From contig NZ_BBMB01000012.1 of assembly GCF_000971235.1 (NCBI RefSeq), positions 152,138-216,137 of the forward strand: a DNA stretch of 64,000 nt, in the 5' to 3' direction. Shown piece by piece: positions 43,959 through 50,458 of the stretch. Below the pieces are notes generated by a model, which was not told where the DNA came from, did no database searches, and worked only from the letters and a program-made list of their open reading frames with translations. A program made the position numbers and the translations under genes. Positions within the stretch are counted from its first letter, which is position 1, and every line of letters starts with the position of its first letter. The DNA is from Demequina subtropica. GTDB lineage: Bacteria; Actinomycetota; Actinomycetes; Actinomycetales; Demequinaceae.

Positions 43959-45317
43959 ATGGGGGACATGACGGTGTCGGCCGCGGTCGCGGCGACGCCC
44001 ACCACGCGCGACCGGTACGTCGACCTGGTCCGCGTGGGCTCCCTGCTCGGTGTGGTCCTGGGCCACTTCGCGATGGCCGCGGTGGTCCTCGACCACGCGA
44101 CGGGCACGGTCGAGGTCGCGAACGTGCTCGAGGCCGCCGCCTGGACCCGTCCGCTCACGCTCGCGTTCCAGGTGATGCCGCTCTTCTTCGTGGTCGGTGG
44201 CTTCGCCCATGCGACATCGTGGCGCTCGTTGCGGTCGCGGGGCGGAGGCTACGCCGACTTCGTGCAGGCGCGCATCGGCCGCCTGCTGATGCCCACCGTC
44301 GTGTTCGTGGCGGTCTGGATGGTCCTGGGCGGCGCCATCGAGCTCCTGTGGCCGGACTCCCCCGCCACGGCACCGATGCTGCAGATCTCCGGGCAGCTGC
44401 TGTGGTTCATCGGGATCTACCTCATCGCGGCGGCGTTCGCGCCGGCCCTGCTCGCGGCGCACGAGCGCTGGGGCACGGCGGCGCTCGCCGCCCTGGCCGG
44501 AGCCGCCGTGGCGGTCGACGTCCTGCGCCTCGCGGGTGGCGTCTACGGCGTGAAGTGGCTGAACTTCGCCTTCGTGTGGCTCACCATCCACCAGCTGGGC
44601 TTCTTCTACGCCGACGGGGTGGCGGACCGGGTGGGCCCGCGCCGGCTTGGAGGGACGATGCTTGGGCTCGGTGCCGTGGTGCTGCTCGCCCTGGTGACAT
44701 GGGGGCCCTACGGATGGTCCATGGTCTCCTATGACGGCGAGCCGCTGTCCAACCTCGCGCCGCCGACAGTCGCGCTGCTGGCCTTCGCGTGCGCGCAGGC
44801 GGGGATCGCGCTCCTGCTGCGCGCGCCCGCCCGGCGGCTGCTTGACCGGCGCCGGGTCTGGACGCTCGTGGTCGCCGGCGGCGCCGTGGCGATGACCGCC
44901 TTCCTGTGGCACTTCACCGCGCTCGTCGGTTTGCACGCGGCGCTGTGGGGCGCCGGCGTGGATCTTGCGGGCGATCCGACTGTCGCCTCCTTCTGGTGGG
45001 CCAAGCTGGCGATGCTCCCCGTGTTCCTGGTGCTCGTCGCGCTGCTGGTGCTGGCGTGGCGGCGGTTCGACCGGCCGCCGGGCCGTGCGGTGCTGGTCGG
45101 CCCGTCCGCGCGGCGGACCGTGGTGGCGGCGCTCGCGGTCGCGTGCGCCATCGTGGGCATGCTGGGGTTCGCCGTGGTCGGATTCCGCGGCGTCGTGAGC
45201 GGCTACACCGGTCACGTGGCTGTGCTGCCCATGAACGTCTGGGGCGCGGCGGGGCTCACCACCGCGGCTGTGCTGCTAGCACGGCTCGCCGTGGCGGAGC
45301 AGTCGCGCCGGGCGTAG
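43959..45317 (+). CDS. Acyltransferase-3 family membrane protein
   Basis: 452 residues with about ten to eleven hydrophobic helices. The N-terminal RDRYVDLVRVGSLLGVVLGHFAMA is the acyltransferase-3 signature with the catalytic-type His in GHF. MPLFFVVGGFAHATSWRS and the SRGGGYADFVQARIGRLLMPTVVF helix fit the same family. Members move acyl groups from the cytoplasm onto surface polysaccharides, lipids or peptidoglycan. Substrate unknown. Confidence 0.85.
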   Translation: MGDMTVSAAVAATPTTRDRYVDLVRVGSLLGVVLGHFAMAAVVLDHATGTVEVANVLEAAAWTRPLTLAFQVMPLFFVVGGFAHATSWRSLRSRGGGYADFVQARIGRLLMPTVVFVAVWMVLGGAIELLWPDSPATAPMLQISGQLLWFIGIYLIAAAFAPALLAAHERWGTAALAALAGAAVAVDVLRLAGGVYGVKWLNFAFVWLTIHQLGFFYADGVADRVGPRRLGGTMLGLGAVVLLALVTWGPYGWSMVSYDGEPLSNLAPPTVALLAFACAQAGIALLLRAPARRLLDRRRVWTLVVAGGAVAMTAFLWHFTALVGLHAALWGAGVDLAGDPTVASFWWAKLAMLPVFLVLVALLVLAWRRFDRPPGRAVLVGPSARRTVVAALAVACAIVGMLGFAVVGFRGVVSGYTGHVAVLPMNVWGAAGLTTAAVLLARLAVAEQSRRA

Positions 45318-45415
45318 GCGGGGCCGGCCCGAGTGCGGCGCAATGCGCTCGTCTCGAGAACGTGCCCCGCCTCGGAGGTCTGGGCCTTCCGGCACGGCTA
45401 TGGAACAGTGGGCGC

Positions 45416-46369
45416 GTGAGAGAATCTTCCCTGGTTGCGGCTGCTGACGCCGTCCGTGCCGCGGCTGAGCGCCGTGCGCATCGCCGACGACTGGCCATCC
45501 AACTCGAGACCACCGCGGCGCTCGTGGCGACGCGGCGGGATGAGTTGGCGGAGCTGGAGCGGGTACTGGGCGTGGAGCAGTCGGATGTCCGCCGGCTGGA
45601 GGACCTGTCGCTGACGAAGATCTGGGCGACGCTGCGCGGAGAGACAGCCGATCGCCTGGCCGTCGAGAGGGCGGAGGCGGATGCCGCCTCGCTCGCGGTG
45701 TCTGCCGCACAGGCGCGGCTCGACAGCGCCGTCGCTGACGACGCGCGAGTGCGCCGCGAGCACGATGCCCTCCGCGGAGCGGATCGCTCGTACGCCGAAG
45801 CGCTCGCCGCGTATGAGGCCGCGATCCTCGCGACCGGCGGCCACCACGCCGCCGCGCTCACGGAGATTGCGAGCCAGCTGGGCACAGCCGAGGCCCACCA
45901 AGGCGAGGTCTCGGAGGCTGTCAATGCGATGCGCGCCGCCAGATCCGCGCTCGACGCGGCTCTCGCGAAGCTGGACAGCGCGGGCGGGTGGTCGACATAT
46001 GACACGTTCTTCGGCGGCGGCCTCGTCGGCGACATGGTCAAGCACTCGAGGATCAACGACGCGACCGAGGCCTTCAGGAAGGTCAACCGGGCGCTCGAGC
46101 GGCTGTCGGTCGAGCTCGCCGACATCGGGGGCTCGACCATCGACGGCGTCGAGCTGTCCGACACGCTGGCGGTCTTCGATGTGCTGTTCGACAACATCGT
46201 CAGCGACTGGATGGTGAGGGACCGCATCTCCCAGGCCCAGACGCGCGCCAAGGACCTTCACCGTCGCCTCTCTCGGCTCTCCGACGAGCTGGGTACCGAG
46301 ACCGCACAGATCGCGGCACGAATCACCGAGCTGCAGCGGCGGCGCGAGGAGATCCTCACCACCACCTGA
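45416..46369 (+). CDS. Coiled-coil protein of unknown function
   Basis: 317 residues, almost entirely helical. A basic, Ala/Arg-rich coiled coil (residues 1-110, with LELERVLGVEQSDVRRLEDLSLTKIWATLRGE-like heptads) is followed by a second one (130-190), then GGWSTYDTFFGGGLVGDMVKHSRINDATEAFRKVNRALERL and a final coiled coil. No membrane segment. GTG 45416 sits 6 bases after AACAGT, a weak leaderless -10. No family recognised; the STYDTFFGGGLVGDMVKHSRI stretch is distinctive enough for a search. Confidence 0.6.
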   Translation: MRESSLVAAADAVRAAAERRAHRRRLAIQLETTAALVATRRDELAELERVLGVEQSDVRRLEDLSLTKIWATLRGETADRLAVERAEADAASLAVSAAQARLDSAVADDARVRREHDALRGADRSYAEALAAYEAAILATGGHHAAALTEIASQLGTAEAHQGEVSEAVNAMRAARSALDAALAKLDSAGGWSTYDTFFGGGLVGDMVKHSRINDATEAFRKVNRALERLSVELADIGGSTIDGVELSDTLAVFDVLFDNIVSDWMVRDRISQAQTRAKDLHRRLSRLSDELGTETAQIAARITELQRRREEILTTT

Positions 46370-46430
46370 CCAGTTGGCCCGGGGGATTCGCCTGCTCGTC
46401 CTGGTGATCCTCATGGCCGAGCAGCGTCGC

Positions 46431-46442
46431 TATTCTCGGACT
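46431..46442 (+). promoter_or_regulatory. Leaderless promoter -10 (TATTCT-N6-GTG)
   Basis: TATTCT at 46431-46436, spacer cggact, GTG at 46443. This moves the kinase start downstream of the longer open frame that begins at 46374. Confidence 0.65.
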
Positions 46443-46961
46443 GTGCGCCGGCCCACGCTTGTCATCCTCGGCGGCTTGCCGGCCGTCGGGAAGTCGACAG
46501 TAGCTTCCGTCCTCAACGAGACTGGCATGTTCGCATACATCCGTATCGACAGCATCGAGCAGGCTCTCCGCGACTCCGGGGAGATGGGGCCTGATGGCGT
46601 CCAGGCTGCTGGTTACCTCGCGGGATATGCGGTGTCCGGCGACCTTCTCGACGGGGGCAACGACGTTTTGGTCGAGTGCGTGAACCCGATCGAGGCCACA
46701 CGAGCCGCGTGGCGCGATGTTGCCGAGACGCGCGGAGCTGCAGTGATCGAGGTCGAGCTGCATTGCAGCGCCCCTGAGGTTCATCGAGCGCGAGCAGAGG
46801 GCCGTGTGGTCGACGTGCCAGGCCTGAAGCTCCCCGACTGGCAGGCGATCCAGACCCGCGAGTACGACGCCTGGGACAGTGCAGACCTGCACATCGACAC
46901 CGGCACCACCAGTCCGCACGACGCCGCGTCATTGATCCTTGGAGCTATCTCCGCCGGATAG
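46443..46961 (+). CDS. P-loop kinase-like protein (AAA_33/zeta-toxin-like fold)
   Basis: 172 residues starting VRRPTLVILGGLPAVGKSTVASVL with a Walker A (GGLPAVGKST). FAYIRIDSIEQALR gives the acidic residue after strand 2, and EVELHCSAPEVHRARAEGR the lid with Arg residues. Such small kinases phosphorylate nucleosides, antibiotics (chloramphenicol phosphotransferase-like) or sugars. No antitoxin gene adjoins it, so it is more likely a metabolic or drug kinase than a zeta toxin (inference). Confidence 0.75.
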   Translation: MRRPTLVILGGLPAVGKSTVASVLNETGMFAYIRIDSIEQALRDSGEMGPDGVQAAGYLAGYAVSGDLLDGGNDVLVECVNPIEATRAAWRDVAETRGAAVIEVELHCSAPEVHRARAEGRVVDVPGLKLPDWQAIQTREYDAWDSADLHIDTGTTSPHDAASLILGAISAG

Positions 46962-47009
46962 CCGCCGACACGCATGCCGCTGGGCCCCTCTTCGGCCGGA
47001 TCGTCGTAG

Positions 47010-47021
47010 TAGCGTCCCTCC
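47010..47021 (+). promoter_or_regulatory. Leaderless promoter -10 (TAGCGT-N6-GTG)
   Basis: TAGCGT at 47010-47015, spacer ccctcc, GTG at 47022. Confidence 0.6.
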
Positions 47022-47735
47022 GTGAGAAGGATGCCCGCCGTGCTGGTCGCGATCCCTGAAGAGGCCGCGGTGTTCACCCGCTTCGCACACGACGTCATCA
47101 GCGAGGGGCTGCGAGAGGGCACCGTCCTCATCGAGAGCGAGTCCGGGCCGTTCCTGCTGGTGATCACCGGCGCGGGCATGACCGCCGCTGCCGCCGCGAC
47201 CGCCCTCACGCTGCATCACCCGCCCGCCGGCGTCGAGATCGCCGCAGTCATCTCGGCAGGCACCTGCGGCGGCATGCCAGGACGCGTCAAACGCGGCGAC
47301 ATCGTCGCCGCTACCCGCTGTGTCGACTGGTCCGCCGACTGCACGTCGGTCGGGTACGAGTGGGGCCAGATCACGGACGAGCACGTCCGCTACCTGTCGG
47401 ACCGCCACCTGCTCTCCGCCGCGATCGCGGACGGCGCGGTGGCTGGAGTGTTCGCATCGGCGAACGTGTTCGCCACGCCCGAGTCGGTCGCCACCATCAC
47501 CGCCGGCTTCCCCGACGCGATCATCGCCGACATGGAATCCGCCGCGATCGCGCAGATCGCCTACCGAGCCGGCGTGCCCTTCCTGTCTCTCACGTGCGTC
47601 TCCGACATGTGCTCCGGCGACGGCGGCGACGAGTTCAACGCGAACGTGTTCGACGCCTCCGAGGCCTCCGCCAGGGCCGTGCTGCGACTGTGCGCAACGA
47701 TCGCGCTCGCGAACGCTCCAGCCGAGATCGCATAG
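47022..47735 (+). CDS. Nucleoside phosphorylase-fold protein (MTA/SAH nucleosidase-like)
   Basis: 237 residues. LVAIPEEAAVF at the N-terminus, LLVITGAGMTAAAAATAL, AAVISAGTCGGMPGRVKRGDIVAATRCVDWS, and the purine-binding/catalytic IIADMESAAIAQIAYRAGVPFLSLTCVSDM are typical of methylthioadenosine/S-adenosylhomocysteine nucleosidase and relatives. It would split MTA or SAH to adenine plus thiosugar, feeding methionine salvage. A 9-bp hairpin terminator follows 10 bases after the stop. Confidence 0.85.
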   Translation: MRRMPAVLVAIPEEAAVFTRFAHDVISEGLREGTVLIESESGPFLLVITGAGMTAAAAATALTLHHPPAGVEIAAVISAGTCGGMPGRVKRGDIVAATRCVDWSADCTSVGYEWGQITDEHVRYLSDRHLLSAAIADGAVAGVFASANVFATPESVATITAGFPDAIIADMESAAIAQIAYRAGVPFLSLTCVSDMCSGDGGDEFNANVFDASEASARAVLRLCATIALANAPAEIA

Positions 47736-47744
47736 GAGTCGTGA

Positions 47745-47774
47745 CGGTCGGGGTTAGCAGCGCCACCCCGACCG
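47745..47774 (+). terminator. Hairpin after the nucleosidase gene
   Basis: CGGTCGGGG (47745-47753) pairs with CCCCGACCG (47766-47774) around a 12-base loop. The following 47775-47917 shows no gene. Confidence 0.7.
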
Positions 47775-47917
47775 GAACTCGCCCGGAGAACGAGGTCTCG
47801 ACGCTTCACGCTCGTCGGGCGGTGGGCGTGCCGCTTGCGACCGTGTGCAGGTTCCTGACAGCTTCTCTGTCCACCGCACGCGCCCCGGATGGTGGGGCAA
47901 CGATGGGTCGCCGTCGG

Positions 47918-48160
47918 CTACGCAGGTCCGCCCGGCCGACGCTGAGGACGAGGAGGCACGGCCTTCGCGGCGACGATCGTGCTCGAAGGGATCCGTTCGA
48001 CGCCACGCACGCCATCCACCACGACGGCCTGGTCGTCTGCGCTGAGCAGCTCGCCGAGGGCGTCCGTCGCTCCTCCGGTGGGGAGCAGGTAGCGCACCAC
48101 CACTCGCGCGCCGGGTGCAGGAAGGCGGATTCGACCCTGTCCATCGCTCTGCTCGGGCAT
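47918..48160 (-). CDS. Small SH3-like domain protein (N-terminal domain of Rv0428c-type acetyltransferases, standing alone)
   Basis: 80 residues: ARVVVRYLLPTGGATDALGELLSADDQAVVVDGVRGVERIPSSTIVAAKAVPPRPQRRP. This matches the SH3-like barrel that precedes the GNAT domain in mycobacterial Rv0428c-type proteins. The acetyltransferase part is missing: only about 140 bases separate the stop from the next feature, with no GNAT motif. It is a free-standing domain or the survivor of a truncation. ATG 48160 follows GGAAGGATGAGG; an in-frame GTG at 48214 would add 18 residues. Confidence 0.7.
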   Translation of the reverse strand: MPEQSDGQGRIRLPAPGARVVVRYLLPTGGATDALGELLSADDQAVVVDGVRGVERIPSSTIVAAKAVPPRPQRRPGGPA

Positions 48161-48221
48161 GACCTCATCCTTCCAGAGCGACCAGGTCGCGACGTCGAGG
48201 ACCCCCTTGGCCACCCGCGGC

Positions 48222-48233
48222 TAGGCTTTCATG
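48222..48233 (+). promoter_or_regulatory. Leaderless-type promoter -10 (TAGGCT-N6-GTG) before a short upstream ORF
   Basis: TAGGCT at 48222-48227, then ttcatg and GTG at 48234 (an ATG at 48231 is in the same frame). The spacing equals that of the window's leaderless genes, suggesting that the transcript of the methyltransferase gene begins here. Confidence 0.5.
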
Positions 48234-48335
48234 GTGATCGGCCCCCATCCGCGCATCGTCTCCACCCGCGTCCGCGTGCACCCTGTCCCCCGCGCCCTCG
48301 CGGCTTGTTGCGTCGACGGCGATGTGGTGCGGTGA
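48234..48335 (+). CDS. Possible 33-residue leaderless upstream ORF coupled to the methyltransferase gene
   Basis: Reads VIGPHPRIVSTRVRVHPV then PRALAACCVDGDVVR and stops with a TGA that overlaps the GTG start of the methyltransferase gene in GTGA (48332-48335). The peptide is Arg/Val/Pro-rich with an adjacent Cys-Cys. It may be a leader peptide that controls or re-initiates translation of the downstream gene. Evidence is position, promoter spacing and the 4-base overlap only; the peptide itself has no recognised family. Confidence 0.4.
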   Translation: MIGPHPRIVSTRVRVHPVPRALAACCVDGDVVR

Positions 48336-49450
48336 GCGAGATCTTCGATGCGCTGCGGCGCTGGCCGGATGTCGAGGCACCCGGGCTCGTCGCCGTCGAC
48401 GCGGCAGACCGGCTGATCCTGGACGAGTCCGCTGAGCTGCGCGCGGCGGCGCGGTCGGGCGACATCGTGGTGATCAACGACGCCTATGGCGCGCTGACCC
48501 TCGGGGCGGCGCATGCCGGGGCGAGCGGGATACGTACGCACATCGACGCGATCACCGGTGAGCGCGCGCTAGAGGCCAACGCGTCTCGCGTGGGCCTCAC
48601 CGGCCACTTCCGCTCCGTCCCCCTCGACGCGGAACTGGCACCTGGGGCGCGCATCGTGTTGCTTCGTCTGCCCCGTTCCCTCGACGCGCTGCGCGACATC
48701 GCCGGCCTGATCGCCGCGCACGCCGACCCGAGCGTGGTCGTGGTCGCGGGCGGGCGGATCAAGCACATGTCGGTGTCGATGAACGAGGTGCTGAGCGAGT
48801 TCTTCGGGAGGTTGGACATCAGCCTCGCCCGGCAGAAGTCTAGGGTGCTCCTTGCCCGTGAGCCTCGCGACGGCCGTGATCCATCCCCCGCCGCCGCTCG
48901 AGTCGAAGGTCTCGAGTTGCGCGCGTACGGCGGCGCGTTCGCGGGCGCACGGCTCGACATCGGCACCCGTCTGCTGCTTGAGCACCTTCCCGACGCCCCG
49001 CCCGGCGGGACATCTGACGATCCCTTGATCGACCTGGCCTGCGGCACGGGGATCATCGGTGCGTGGATGGCGACCACGTATGGCGGCGCGCATGTCTACG
49101 CATGCGACCAGTCGGCGATCGCGGTCGCGTCAGCGAAGGCGACGATGCTCGCCAACGGCATCGAGAGCCGCGTGACCGTGGCGCGCGACGACATGCTTGG
49201 CGCCAGGCCGTCCGCCAGCGCCTCGCTCATCACGCTGAACCCGCCGTTCCACTCGGCCGCCGCGGTGACCGATCTCATCGCACCGCGGATGTTTGCCGAC
49301 GTGGCCCGGGTCCTGCGCCCCGGAGGCCAGCTGTGGTGCGTGTGGAACTCGGGACTCAAGTATCGGCCGCTGCTCGAGCGTGCGATCGGCCCCACCGAGC
49401 AGGTCGCACGGAACGCCAAGTTCACCGTCACGGTGTCGACGCGTCGGTGA
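48332..49450 (+). CDS. RsmC/RlmG-like class I SAM-dependent RNA methyltransferase
   Basis: 372 residues with the two-domain build of RsmC/RlmG: a degenerate N-terminal methyltransferase-like half (AARSGDIVVINDAYGALTL onward) and an active C-terminal half. Motif I is LIDLACGTGIIGAWMA, and the catalytic LNPPFHS (NPPF) marks N2-guanine rRNA methyltransferases. The linker MNEVLSEFFGRLDISLARQKSRVLLAREP is also family-typical. Probably methylates a guanine in 16S or 23S rRNA. GTG 48332 overlaps the stop of the short upstream ORF; no independent Shine-Dalgarno is seen. Confidence 0.85.
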   Translation: MSEIFDALRRWPDVEAPGLVAVDAADRLILDESAELRAAARSGDIVVINDAYGALTLGAAHAGASGIRTHIDAITGERALEANASRVGLTGHFRSVPLDAELAPGARIVLLRLPRSLDALRDIAGLIAAHADPSVVVVAGGRIKHMSVSMNEVLSEFFGRLDISLARQKSRVLLAREPRDGRDPSPAAARVEGLELRAYGGAFAGARLDIGTRLLLEHLPDAPPGGTSDDPLIDLACGTGIIGAWMATTYGGAHVYACDQSAIAVASAKATMLANGIESRVTVARDDMLGARPSASASLITLNPPFHSAAAVTDLIAPRMFADVARVLRPGGQLWCVWNSGLKYRPLLERAIGPTEQVARNAKFTVTVSTRR

Positions 49451-49544
49451 GGGATGCCCGACCGATCGCTCGTGGGTGGCGGCGGAGACCCGCGCGATAG
49501 CGCCGCGTCGATCCGGTGACCCTCGCGTGGGCCACGGCTCGGGC

Positions 49545-49985
49545 TCAGGTCGGATCGGACAGCAGCAGCACCCACGCCCGGCCGGCATCCAAGCGCGCGA
49601 ACATGAATGCCGCCTCAGCGCCGTCGGATGTATGGATCGCCCAGCCCCCCTGGTGGAGCCACCGCCCGGCGTTGGCGGGAGCGGACTCGAGGAGGTCCGC
49701 GAGTGCGTGGTCACCGGAGTCCCGGAGGGTCTCGAGGGCGCTGAGTAGCGGGATCAGCCGGGCGCACGCCTCGATGACATCCTCGATCGCGTCCTCGTCC
49801 GCATGCATCTCGAAGCCCGCCACCAGCGAGTCGACCACGGCATCCGCCAGGGCCGGTCGGTCCGGATGCTCGCGCGCTACGGCGCCGTGGACGTCGTCTG
49901 CGACAGTGGGGTCCTCCGCGTAGAGCTCGCGGAACTCCTCGATCTCGATCCAGAGCGGGTTGTCGTCAGGCTGGTCGGTGCTCAC
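49545..49985 (-). CDS. Acidic protein of unknown function
   Basis: 146 residues, acidic N-terminus (VSTDQPDDNPLWIEIEEFRELYAEDPTVADD), helical middle (VDSLVAGFEMHADEDAIEDVIEACARLIPLL), and a C-terminal strand region GWAIHTSDGAEAAFMFARLDAGRAWVLLLSDP. No family recognised. On the minus strand TACCGT lies exactly 6 bases (GGAGGG) before GTG 49985, so the start is leaderless; the GGAGGG is too close to act as a normal ribosome site. Confidence 0.6.
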   Translation of the reverse strand: MSTDQPDDNPLWIEIEEFRELYAEDPTVADDVHGAVAREHPDRPALADAVVDSLVAGFEMHADEDAIEDVIEACARLIPLLSALETLRDSGDHALADLLESAPANAGRWLHQGGWAIHTSDGAEAAFMFARLDAGRAWVLLLSDPT

Positions 49986-50196
49986 CCCTCCACGGTAGAC
50001 GCAGCCGCCGCGGGAGCGTCGCCTCGAACGCCACCTGCACCGGTCGCCGGGCCCATGAGCAGGTCGCCCGGCGGAAAGGGATCGCGGTGCACCGCTGTTT
50101 GCTGTCAGCTCGGGAGTCAAGCCGCCATGCCAGCGGGGCGACGGCGATCGCCGCAAAGATGAGTAAATGATGACCGGGTCATGTCACTCCATGCAA
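49986..50196. other. Gap before the island edge
   Basis: About 210 bases. Apart from the -10 (TACCGT) of the preceding gene, only imperfect GC-rich inverted repeats (for example CGCCGGGC/GCCCGGCG around 50045-50073) are seen; no gene is evident. Confidence 0.4.
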
Positions 50197-50230
50197 AAAG
50201 TCCTGGTAACACGCGAGTTACCAGGACTTT
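50197..50230 (-). terminator. Terminator of the truncated tRNA gene
   Basis: AAAGTCCTGGTAAC (50197-50210) pairs perfectly with GTTACCAGGACTTT (50217-50230) around a 6-base loop. On the minus strand it ends in CTTTTTG, a T-run unusual elsewhere in this window. It stands 15 bases beyond the tRNA 3' end, as for intact tRNA genes. Confidence 0.85.
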
Positions 50231-50244
50231 CCGCTTGCCTTACG

Positions 50245-50280
50245 TCGGGCTGACAGGATTTGAACCTGCGACCCCCTGCA
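50245..50280 (-). mobile_element. tRNA-Pro-like 3' fragment: probable att site at the island edge
   Basis: On the minus strand, GGGGGTCGCAGG, TTCAAAT, CCTGT and CAGCCCGA make the variable region, T-arm, 3' acceptor strand and discriminator A of a tRNA resembling tRNA-Pro (5' partner would be CGGGCTG). The D-arm, the anticodon arm and the 5' acceptor strand are absent upstream; instead there is unrelated sequence with a hairpin at 50282-50302. A tRNA 3' end cut off in this way is the classic left-over of integration of a genomic island, whose other end should carry the whole tRNA gene. Confidence 0.8.
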
Positions 50281-50281
50281 G

Positions 50282-50302
50282 GGACCGGACATCTTCCGGT
50301 CC
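50282..50302. repeat. 8-bp hairpin next to the att site
   Basis: GGACCGGA (50282-50289) pairs with TCCGGTCC (50295-50302) around CATCT. It directly follows the tRNA fragment inside the island. Could be part of an integrase core or arm site, or a terminator. Confidence 0.5.
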
Positions 50303-50458
50303 TTCACGGTCGTCTCGGAATCTCGCGAATTCCCTCGGATTACTCGGGAACGTGGCGGCTCCCTCATCCCGACTGTACCCGGTCATCTCCGGTTGGTCCC
50401 GGTTGAATCTGATGGTTTCCCGATGGGCTGCCCACCCGCCACGCAGGTGGTTCGGCAG
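50303..50458. other. Island edge without recognised gene
   Basis: Sequence between the att-like fragment and the GHKL gene. Several short degenerate repeats of the type TCTCGGAATCTCG / CCTCGGATTACTCGG / CCGGTCATCTCCGG / GGTCCCGGTT are visible, reminiscent of the ends of integrase genes or recombinase-binding repeats, but no open frame matches an integrase. Confidence 0.35.

Noticed and set aside
46443..46961. Zeta-type toxin of a toxin-antitoxin pair
   Set aside because: The P-loop and fold fit, but no small antitoxin gene adjoins it and both neighbours have their own promoters. A metabolic or antibiotic kinase is as likely.
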